Assembly (NCBI GenBank): GCA_900466945.1
Contig: UBNV01000004.1
Coordinates: forward strand, 1 to 48,919
DNA: 48,919 nucleotides
Source: Hyphomicrobiales bacterium
GTDB lineage: Bacteria; Pseudomonadota; Alphaproteobacteria; Rhizobiales; Rhizobiaceae
Reading direction: 5' to 3'
The notes beneath the pieces were generated by a model that was not told the origin of the DNA, did no database searches, and was given only the letters and a program-made list of their open reading frames with translations. The translations under genes were made by a program, and so were the position numbers. Each line of letters opens with the position of its first letter. Within the stretch, counting starts at the first letter, position 1. Positions 26,973-34,258 of the stretch are shown here, piece by piece.

Positions 26973-28169
26973 ATGCTGCAGACCAATCAATTTACAGTCA
27001 TGTCATCATTGTCATCCGAGATTAAGGGCATGCACGGATGGTTGCGACGCGACGCCTTGCCCTTGTGGGCCGAGGTCGGGTTCGACCCGCAGCGAGGCGG
27101 CTTCATCGAGCGGGTCAATCTTGACGGCACGCCGAAACTCGATGACGACGTTCGGGCGAGGGTACAGCCCCGACAGGTCTATTGTTACGCCGTGTCCGGT
27201 GGTCAGGGCGCGCCATCCGCCTGGCACGAGGCGGCTACCGCCGGCTTCGACTGGTTCGAACATGTCTATCGTCGCACGGATGGCTTCTTCGGCAATCTGG
27301 CTTCGCCCGACGGGAGACTCATCGACGATAGCTTTGATTTGTACAATCAGGCCTTCGCTCTGTTCGCCATGGCGCAAGTCGCCCGGACCTATCCCACGCG
27401 CGCCGCTGAGATGGAGGGTAAAGCCGTCGCCCTGCTTTCTGCGATGCAGCAGCGTTACGCTCATCCGCTCGGTGGTTTTGAGGAAGCCGTCCCGGTCAAG
27501 CTTCCACTATGCTCCAACCCCCACATGCACCTGTTGGAAGCATGCCTCGAATGGGAGAGGCTCGCCAAAAATTCCTCGATCTGGATGAGTTTAGCCGATG
27601 AAATCGCGCATCTGGCGCAGAACCGATTTATCGATCCGGACACCGGCGTACTTCGGGAGTTCTTCGACCATGATTGGCGTCCCTATCCTGGCCAAAAGGG
27701 AAGGATCGTCGAGCCGGGCCACCAGTTCGAGTGGGCCTGGCTGCTGGCGCGTTGGTCCTCTTCGCGAAACGATGGCGCGGCATTCGATGCGGCGACGCGT
27801 CTTTTTGAAATCGGTGCAAGCCATGGACTTTGCCCGGATCGGCACGTCGCGATCATGGCGCTCTTCGATGATTTCTCGATTGCAGATCCGGTCGCAAGGC
27901 TCTGGCCGCAAACGGAATGGCTGAAAGCAGCCATGCTTCTTGCAAGGCTGAGCGATCCCGCAGATCGGCCAGGCTATCTGGCCAGCGCCCTTCAGGCTCT
28001 GCGTGCGGTCAATATGTTTCTGGCCACCGATGTCACTGGATTGTGGTTCGACAAGATGCAGGTCGACGGAAGGTTCGTCGATGAACCCGCACCGGCGAGC
28101 AGTTTCTATCACATCGTTTGTGCGATCCTGGAAGCCAAATCGGTCTTCCAGGAACTTCGGGCCATCTAG
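26973..28169 (+). CDS. pmi: AGE-family mannose-6-phosphate isomerase (type III PMI)
   Basis: A 398-residue (alpha/alpha)6-barrel sugar isomerase/epimerase. The family blocks RVQPRQVYCYA, NPHMHLLEACLEW, EPGHQFEWAWLL and FYHIVCAILE carry the conserved Arg and His residues of N-acylglucosamine 2-epimerase-like enzymes. Rhizobial type III phosphomannose isomerase belongs to this family, so the likely reaction is fructose-6-phosphate to mannose-6-phosphate, the first step toward GDP-mannuronate. This fits the context: the ManC protein of this operon has lost its isomerase metal site. A GGAG 9-10 bases upstream supports the ATG at 26973; another ATG at 27000 is possible. A different sugar specificity cannot be excluded from sequence. 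Confidence 0.82.
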   Translation: MLQTNQFTVMSSLSSEIKGMHGWLRRDALPLWAEVGFDPQRGGFIERVNLDGTPKLDDDVRARVQPRQVYCYAVSGGQGAPSAWHEAATAGFDWFEHVYRRTDGFFGNLASPDGRLIDDSFDLYNQAFALFAMAQVARTYPTRAAEMEGKAVALLSAMQQRYAHPLGGFEEAVPVKLPLCSNPHMHLLEACLEWERLAKNSSIWMSLADEIAHLAQNRFIDPDTGVLREFFDHDWRPYPGQKGRIVEPGHQFEWAWLLARWSSSRNDGAAFDAATRLFEIGASHGLCPDRHVAIMALFDDFSIADPVARLWPQTEWLKAAMLLARLSDPADRPGYLASALQALRAVNMFLATDVTGLWFDKMQVDGRFVDEPAPASSFYHIVCAILEAKSVFQELRAI

Positions 28170-28177
28170 AAATGATG

Positions 28178-28207
28178 GGCGCCGGGCCGAGTGTCCGGCA
28201 CGGCGCC
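28178..28207 (+). terminator. GC-rich hairpin after pmi, possible attenuator
   Basis: GGCGCCG (28178-28184) pairs perfectly with CGGCGCC (28201-28207), with further partial pairing in the 16-nt interior. It sits 8 bp after the pmi stop at the head of a 192 bp gap before algI. No T-tract follows, so it may be an RNA-processing or attenuation element rather than a full terminator. Confidence 0.4.
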
Positions 28208-28361
28208 GAGATCCCCTGGTCTCAGGTAGGTCCTTGAACCTTCGACCATGACTTCATTGGATCGGCGTCAGCGACGCCCGTCTCCGGCATGTCCGATAGG
28301 CCCGTGGTGACGCGGACAGCCGGACAGTTTGAGAACCGGCGCAAGATAAGGAATATCGTTA

Positions 28362-29798
28362 GTGGTCTTTTCGTCCGTCATTTTCATCTTCGTGTATCTG
28401 CCGGTCTTCCTGGCTCTGTATTACCTCTGCCCGCAACGGTATCGATCCTATTTCATCTTTGCGGGGTCCTACGTGTTCTATGCGTGGTGGCGCATCGACT
28501 TCGCCTTCCTGATGTTGGCCACGACCGCGTTCAACTACTATGTCGCATTGTTGATCTATCGGACCCTGGGCCAAAAGTGGTGCAAGCCAATTCTAGTCGC
28601 GGCGGTGATCGGTAATCTTGCGCTACTGTTCTACTTCAAGTACTTCAACTTCTTTGCCGACAGCGCCGCACAACTGTTCAACCGAGGCGAGGCATACTCG
28701 TGGTCGCTACCGCATGTCATCCTTCCGATCGGCATCTCCTTCTACATCTTCCACAACCTCAGCTACATCATCGACGTCTATCGCCGAGATCTGCACCCCT
28801 CGCGGACATTCGTTGACTATGCGGCCTTCATCGCCTTCTTCCCGCACCAGATCGCAGGACCGGTACTGCGGTTTCACGATCTGGCGGAGCAGTTCTATCA
28901 CCGCGAACACAACTGGTCGAAGTTCAACTACGGCGCCACCCGGTTCATGACAGGACTTGCCAAGAAGGTGCTGATCGCAGACTCGATCGCTCCGATCGCG
29001 GACGCGGCCTTCGCCATCCCCAACCCCACGATGGCGGAGAGCTGGCTGGGTGCGATCGCCTATACGCTACAGCTCTATTTCGACTTCTCCGGCTATTCGT
29101 CGATGGCGATCGGTCTAGGCATGATGGTCGGCTTCTACTTCGTGGAAAATTTCGACGCGCCTTATCGCTCGAACAGCATCACCGAATTCTGGCGGCGCTG
29201 GCACATCTCGCTGTCGAACTGGTTGCGCGATTATCTCTACATCCCCCTCGGCGGCAGCCGCAAAGGTGTCGCGCGCACCTACTTCAATCTCGCGGCGACA
29301 ATGGTCCTCGGTGGTCTCTGGCACGGCGCGAACACCACCTTCCTAGTCTGGGGCGCCTGGCACGGTATCTGGCTTGCCATCGAGCGCTATTTCAACGTCT
29401 CGCCCAAGGCGCCCTTCCGACTGTCAAGGTGGCTGTTCACCACGCTTCTCGTTATCATCGGCTGGGTGTTCTTCCGTGCCGCCAACATGACCGAGGCGAT
29501 CGACATGCTCGCGGGCATGGCCGGCCTGCAAGGCTTCGCGCTGCGCAGCGACTATGCCTGGCAGTTCACCAGCTTTTCGTTCCTGCTAATGTTAGTTGGA
29601 ACGGTTATCGCCCTCGGGGAGCCCTTGCTGCGTAGCTGGTTCGCGCTGCCGACCACGATGGAACTGGTCAAGGCCAAGGAGATCGACCGTCCCAGGATTT
29701 CGCGCGCCATGAGCGTGGCAGCGATCGTTCTCGGACTGCTGGCGATCGTCAAGCTGGTCGCCGACAGCGACACACCTTTCCTCTACTTCCAATTCTAA
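28362..29798 (+). CDS. algI: Membrane-bound O-acyltransferase AlgI
   Basis: A 478-residue polytopic MBOAT protein that passes acetyl groups across the inner membrane for alginate O-acetylation. About ten hydrophobic helices are visible. The N-terminal FSSVIFIFVYLPVFLALYYL and the loop FFPHQIAGPVLRF are typical, and the catalytic His is residue 321 in GGLWHGANTTFLVWGAWHG, one residue from His322 of P. aeruginosa AlgI. A GTG start is used, with TAAGGA about 10 bases upstream. algJ follows after 12 bp. Confidence 0.95.
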   Translation: MVFSSVIFIFVYLPVFLALYYLCPQRYRSYFIFAGSYVFYAWWRIDFAFLMLATTAFNYYVALLIYRTLGQKWCKPILVAAVIGNLALLFYFKYFNFFADSAAQLFNRGEAYSWSLPHVILPIGISFYIFHNLSYIIDVYRRDLHPSRTFVDYAAFIAFFPHQIAGPVLRFHDLAEQFYHREHNWSKFNYGATRFMTGLAKKVLIADSIAPIADAAFAIPNPTMAESWLGAIAYTLQLYFDFSGYSSMAIGLGMMVGFYFVENFDAPYRSNSITEFWRRWHISLSNWLRDYLYIPLGGSRKGVARTYFNLAATMVLGGLWHGANTTFLVWGAWHGIWLAIERYFNVSPKAPFRLSRWLFTTLLVIIGWVFFRAANMTEAIDMLAGMAGLQGFALRSDYAWQFTSFSFLLMLVGTVIALGEPLLRSWFALPTTMELVKAKEIDRPRISRAMSVAAIVLGLLAIVKLVADSDTPFLYFQF

Positions 29799-29810
29799 GG
29801 AGAGCAGATC

Positions 29811-30959
29811 ATGGACGAATCCAAATCTGTCACGGCCAATTCCGCCTCGATCGACCCCCGTTTGTCAGGTCAGGTGACGTCAAGCCTGCGGGTGCTCAAT
29901 TATCTGCCGGCCATCTGCATGGTGGGACTCTTTGTCAGCGGAGTTGGTGTCGTGGGGCACTTCTTCGCCAGCGAGGAAGCGAGGGAACACTGGCCGCAGC
30001 CACGGACGGTCGATTACGTCGTCAAGGGCCACGAGGCTCTCGCGATCGAAGAGATCTTCAAGGACGTCTTTCCGATCCGGGATTTCTCGACCGGACTGTT
30101 GAATGCGATCAGCCTGGTCGTGTTCGACGAAACCCGCAAGGGGCTGGTCAAGGGCGCTGACGGCTGGTTCTTCTCGGACGAGGAGTTCAGTTGGAACCGC
30201 AAGTCAGCGGCCATGGTCGAAAAGCATATCGGCTTCGTGCAGGACGCGGTTGCCGACCTTGAGGCCGCCGGCGTCGAGCCGATCATCCTGCTGATCCCCG
30301 AGAAGGCGGACATCTATCGCGACAAGCTCGGATCCATCCGGCCCCCGGCGTCCCGCGCGACATTCTACGACGAGATCCGCACGCGTCTGACGGCGCTGGG
30401 CGTCCAGGTGCCCGACCTGCGCACGACCTTTCTCGAAGCACGCAAGGGGACCGATGTCTTCCTCAAGGCCGACACGCACTGGACTGTCGCCGGGGCTGGT
30501 GTCGGGGCACGGGAGGTCGCTTCGTCTCTCGCGGCGGATACCGGCCTCGCGCGAGAGCCTTATACGCTATCGGTGGAGCCGGAGGCGCCTCACAGCGGCG
30601 ATCTTTTGAAGTTCGCCAATCTCTCGATTTTCTCCGGCCTCGTGGCACTGCCGCAGGAGACGATCGCTCCTGTGTCCGCAAAGAAGGCGGAAGCCGATCT
30701 CGACGACCTGCTCGCAGACGGTGAGGCCGGCCCTCAGCTTGCCGTGGTCGGATCCAGCTACAGCGCCAACGCCACCTGGAGTTTCGAGGCACAGCTGAAG
30801 GCCGCCACCGGCGTTGAGGTGATTAACTTCGCCGAAGAGGGCAAGGGTCCGTTCAAGCCGATGGAGACTTTTCTGGCTGAAAAACTCCCCAGCATGCAGG
30901 GATTGAAATACGTCGTCTGGGAAATGCCGCTGCGTTACTTCGACGAAGTGAAGTATTAA
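29811..30959 (+). CDS. algJ: Alginate O-acetyltransferase AlgJ
   Basis: A 382-residue protein (391 in P. aeruginosa) with one N-terminal membrane anchor (about residues 32-54) and a periplasmic SGNH-like domain. The catalytic DxH is D221/H223 in KADTHWTVAGAG, and the Ser block VGSSYSANATW carries Ser315-Ser316. It resembles AlgX in the catalytic core but lacks the C-terminal carbohydrate module, as expected. It takes acetyl groups from AlgI and hands them on to AlgX. GGAGAG precedes the ATG. It is the last gene of the 16-gene run, and a strong hairpin follows. Confidence 0.94.
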   Translation: MDESKSVTANSASIDPRLSGQVTSSLRVLNYLPAICMVGLFVSGVGVVGHFFASEEAREHWPQPRTVDYVVKGHEALAIEEIFKDVFPIRDFSTGLLNAISLVVFDETRKGLVKGADGWFFSDEEFSWNRKSAAMVEKHIGFVQDAVADLEAAGVEPIILLIPEKADIYRDKLGSIRPPASRATFYDEIRTRLTALGVQVPDLRTTFLEARKGTDVFLKADTHWTVAGAGVGAREVASSLAADTGLAREPYTLSVEPEAPHSGDLLKFANLSIFSGLVALPQETIAPVSAKKAEADLDDLLADGEAGPQLAVVGSSYSANATWSFEAQLKAATGVEVINFAEEGKGPFKPMETFLAEKLPSMQGLKYVVWEMPLRYFDEVKY

Positions 30960-30973
30960 GCGCCTGAGCAGGG

Positions 30974-31018
30974 CGCATGCATCGGTCCGTCCCTCTTCGC
31001 CGCGGACCGATGCATGCG
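30974..31018. terminator. Perfect 16-bp convergent hairpin
   Basis: Arms 30974-30989 and 31003-31018 are perfectly complementary (16 bp) around a 13-nt loop. The hairpin fills the 59 bp between the stop of algJ and the stop of the convergent type I adaptor gene, so it probably serves both strands. Neither side has a strong T-tract, so it may act as an mRNA 3'-end stabiliser or a weak bidirectional terminator. Confidence 0.75.
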
Positions 31019-32332
31019 TTACTCCTCTCTGAACAGGCGGTTGGAGCGATCCATGATCGGCTTGGAGAAGTAGGAGAGCACACTCCGGTCACCCGTCGTG
31101 AAGAAGACGTCCACCGGCATCCCAGGCAACAGCGATAGGCCTTCGGGGAGGTGTTTCAGGTTTTCATTCGGAACGGAAATCGTCGCACGGTAGAAGGATG
31201 CGCCATTGATCGGATCCGTTTCCAGATCCGCCGAAAGCCGGAGAAGTGTTCCGTCAATCTGCGGTGTGGTGTTCCGGTTGAAGGCCGCGAGATGGAGCGT
31301 TGCCGTCTGGCCTACTCGCAGCTGGTCAATGTCCTTTGGCAGGATCCGTGCCTCCACTTGAAGTACGCTGCCGCTCGGGACAATTTCCATCAGCGTTTCG
31401 GCAGGGGCGACGACACCGCCGACCGTATGTATCGACAAAAGGTGCACGATCCCGGTACTCGGCGCCCGTACATCTGTCCGTCGCAAACGTTCTCGCGCCG
31501 AGGCCTCATCGACAGCCAAGGTCGCGAGCTCGTTGGAGACGTCCCGAAGCTCGGTGGACACGGCTGCCGACGTCTGCTGGTCTACCTGTATCATCTCCAG
31601 CTGCAATTCGGAGATCTTTGCTCTGGTCGCCGATATAGAGGATAGCAGCTGCCCACGCTCACCTTGCAGGCGGACGGCATTCCTGTCCAGATTGTTGACC
31701 TGCGTGAACGGAATGGCCCCGGCGGCAAGCAATTGTCGTTTTCCTGAAAGCTCCTTTTCGATCAAGCGGATCTCGTCGGATTTGGCTGAGATCTGGACGT
31801 CCAGACCTCGGATCTGGGCGTCCAGTTGCAGCGATTGCTCGGCCAAACGATCCTTCTGCCCCTTGTTTTGGGAGCGCCTGTCTTCGAGGAGTCTTCGCTC
31901 GAGGTTCGTCAACGTCTCGATTTCCTCGGCGTTGATGCGCTCTCCGATCGCGCCTGGCGTTACAAAGTCTGATCGGCCATCGCGTTCTACCTCCAGACGC
32001 GCCTGCCGGACGAGCAGTTGCGCGATCCTTTTCTCCATCGAGGCGAGGGCAGCGCGCGGGGTCGTGTCGTCGATCTTCACCAGTTTCTCGCCGGCGGTCA
32101 CTGCCTGGCCCTCATCGACCAGGAGTTCTGCAATGATGCCCCCCTCGGGATGCTGGACCTTTTTCGAGTTTCCGGCCACGACCGCGACGCCTGACGCAAT
32201 GATCGCGCTGGAAAGCTCGGCCATGGCTGCCCATGTTGTCACACCCGTCAACAGCAGCAGCACGGCCAAGAGGCCGACCTTAAGATTTCCGCGCAGGGAC
32301 TTTAGAAGAATTTCCTGGGCATCGCGGTTCAT
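31019..32332 (-). CDS. Type I secretion membrane-fusion (HlyD/PrsE-family) protein
   Basis: A 437-residue periplasmic adaptor. One N-terminal membrane helix (about residues 15-38, VGLLAVLLLLTGVTTWAAMAEL) is followed by the first half of a lipoyl domain (VQHPEGGIIAELLVDEGQAVTAGEKLVKID). A long coiled-coil of about 170 residues comes next, then the second lipoyl half (VRAPSTGIVHLL) and a beta-rich C-terminal domain. It links the inner-membrane ABC transporter to a TolC-like outer-membrane channel that is not encoded here. It is 8 bp downstream of the ABC gene and in the same unit as a secreted RTX lyase, which is the evident substrate. Confidence 0.92.
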   Translation of the reverse strand: MNRDAQEILLKSLRGNLKVGLLAVLLLLTGVTTWAAMAELSSAIIASGVAVVAGNSKKVQHPEGGIIAELLVDEGQAVTAGEKLVKIDDTTPRAALASMEKRIAQLLVRQARLEVERDGRSDFVTPGAIGERINAEEIETLTNLERRLLEDRRSQNKGQKDRLAEQSLQLDAQIRGLDVQISAKSDEIRLIEKELSGKRQLLAAGAIPFTQVNNLDRNAVRLQGERGQLLSSISATRAKISELQLEMIQVDQQTSAAVSTELRDVSNELATLAVDEASARERLRRTDVRAPSTGIVHLLSIHTVGGVVAPAETLMEIVPSGSVLQVEARILPKDIDQLRVGQTATLHLAAFNRNTTPQIDGTLLRLSADLETDPINGASFYRATISVPNENLKHLPEGLSLLPGMPVDVFFTTGDRSVLSYFSKPIMDRSNRLFREE

Positions 32333-32340
32333 AATTCGGT

Positions 32341-34119
32341 CTATCCGTGTTCGACGAGGGGAGGAACCGGTTGCAGCGGGGGGCGCTGAAGTCGGACACT
32401 GGAATCGGCCGCATTCTTGATCGACTGAAGGACGATTTCGCGGGGGCCGAATGCTGTAGCGGTTCCATTCTTCATAACCAGCAGCGTATCGAGTTGTGAC
32501 AGGATACTGTCGCGGTGGGTAACGACGACCGCAATGCCGCCGCGCGCCTTCACGCCGCGGATTGCACCGACCAATGCCTCGTCGCCTGCGCGATCGAGAT
32601 TGGAGTTTGGTTCGTCCAGAATAACAAGAAACGGATCACCATAGAGGGCGCGTGCAAGCGCGACCCGTTGCCGTTGACCTGCCGACAGGTTCGAACCTCC
32701 GTCAGTGATCGTCGTCTGGTAGCCGTCTGGCAGGGATACGATCATTTCATGCGCTCCGGCCGCGTGAGCGGCACTGATGATCCCCCTGTCTGCCGCGGCT
32801 CTGTCCAGTCGCGCGATGTTCTCGCCAATGGTGCCGGGCAGGAGGTCGGAGCTCTGAGGCATGTATCCTATGTGCCTGCCAAGCACGTTCATCGGCCACT
32901 GATCGAGCGGGGCGTCGTCAAGGCGCACTTCCCCATGGCTCGTAGTCCAGACGCCGGAAAGTGTCTTGGCGAGCGAGGTTTTACCGGATCCGCTCGGGCC
33001 GACAATCCCCAGCGCCGTCCCAGCGGTCGCATGAAAGCTGACATTGCTGACGATCATTCGGTAGGGTTCACCCGGCGGTGAGGCACTCAGCCGTTCGACG
33101 CGCAAAGTTTGCGTCGGTTCCGGCAACGACACCTTGTTTTGTTTGTCCGGGTTTTGTTTGTCCGGGAACGATTTGAACAGCTCCTGAAGGCGCTTCCACG
33201 ATTGTTGGGCGGCCACGAGAGATCGCCAGTTGCCAATCAACAATTCGAGTGGCTGAAGGGTCCGGGCGACAATGATGGAGGCGGCAACAATCGTGCCTCC
33301 CGTCATCTCGCCTTCCAGAACGAGCCAGGCTCCGAGCGCTAGAGAGCCGGATTGAACCATCTGGCGAGTGGTCTTGAAAAGACCCGAGAACAATCCGGTC
33401 CAGTCGGCCAATTCGAGTTGAGTTTCCGCATGATGCCGGTGCTGTTCTTTCCAGCGGCTGCGGATTTGGGGAAGAATGCCCATAGCCGAAATCGACTCGG
33501 CGTTTCGATGGACAGCTTCTCCAAAACGGTTGCGCGTGGCCAAGGAGGCGGAAGCCAGGCTCGCCTTTTTACGTGTCGACAGCGCTGCGGCAAACGAGAG
33601 TGTCACCAAGATCGCTAATGCCAGGCTCGCCAGACTCCCGATGGCGGGATGCAAAACGAAGCAAATCGCCAGATAGAATGGAAGCCAGAGCAGATCGAAA
33701 AGGGCTGCGGCAGCCGGCCCAGACAAGAACGACCGGACCAGTTCTGCATCCTGGGCAGGTTTGAGGACATCGGCACCGGTTGGCATGCGCAATCTTGCAC
33801 TGGCGATTGCGGTGATCACCCTTTCCGACATGTCGTCATCGATCAATCCGGCGATCCGGCTCATCACGCGGCCTCGGATGACTTCGAGGAAGCCCGAAAT
33901 GCAATAGATTGCGACGACAAGTCCCGTCAAAACAGCCAGCGTCGCCTCGCTGTTGCTGGGTATCACCCTGTCGTAGATTTCAAGCATGAAAAGGGGTGAG
34001 GCAAGCGAAAACAAGTTGACGACGCTCGAGAAGACGCCGGCCAGAATGAGGGAGCGCGTAATTATCGATTTCAAGCCAGATAAATTCAACGTCTTTGACT
34101 CTATATTGAATTCTATCAT
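32341..34119 (-). CDS. Type I secretion ABC transporter (PrsD-family)
   Basis: A 592-residue half-transporter fusing a six-helix membrane domain (residues of about 20-320) to an ATPase domain. Walker A is GPSGSGKTSLAKT, the signature is LSAGQRQRVALARAL, and Walker B is FLVILDEP with the catalytic Glu. An H-loop His is in VVTHRD. Size and lack of a peptidase C39 domain place it with the exporters of RTX enzymes (PrsD, AprD type). The linker between the domains carries an exact duplication of PDKQN produced by a 15-bp tandem repeat. The gene follows the RTX alginate lyase and precedes its adaptor. Confidence 0.93.
   Translation of the reverse strand: MIEFNIESKTLNLSGLKSIITRSLILAGVFSSVVNLFSLASPLFMLEIYDRVIPSNSEATLAVLTGLVVAIYCISGFLEVIRGRVMSRIAGLIDDDMSERVITAIASARLRMPTGADVLKPAQDAELVRSFLSGPAAAALFDLLWLPFYLAICFVLHPAIGSLASLALAILVTLSFAAALSTRKKASLASASLATRNRFGEAVHRNAESISAMGILPQIRSRWKEQHRHHAETQLELADWTGLFSGLFKTTRQMVQSGSLALGAWLVLEGEMTGGTIVAASIIVARTLQPLELLIGNWRSLVAAQQSWKRLQELFKSFPDKQNPDKQNKVSLPEPTQTLRVERLSASPPGEPYRMIVSNVSFHATAGTALGIVGPSGSGKTSLAKTLSGVWTTSHGEVRLDDAPLDQWPMNVLGRHIGYMPQSSDLLPGTIGENIARLDRAAADRGIISAAHAAGAHEMIVSLPDGYQTTITDGGSNLSAGQRQRVALARALYGDPFLVILDEPNSNLDRAGDEALVGAIRGVKARGGIAVVVTHRDSILSQLDTLLVMKNGTATAFGPREIVLQSIKNAADSSVRLQRPPLQPVPPLVEHG
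33136..33165. repeat. 15-bp perfect tandem duplication inside the ABC gene
   Basis: GTTTTGTTTGTCCGG occurs twice in direct succession on the plus strand. It adds five in-frame residues (PDKQN twice) in the linker between membrane and ATPase domains, so the frame is preserved. It looks like a recent slippage event. Confidence 0.9.
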
Positions 34120-34258
34120 TGACCGGGGTTGTATATGTGTTTTGCGCTTGAGTGCTCGTGAATAAAGTTTGATGGCTTCAGGCTGAAATATATTCTCCAG
34201 CCTGAAGTCCGAGCGTGGTGGTCACCAACAATCTCGTGCGTTTTCGACCTTGAGACCG

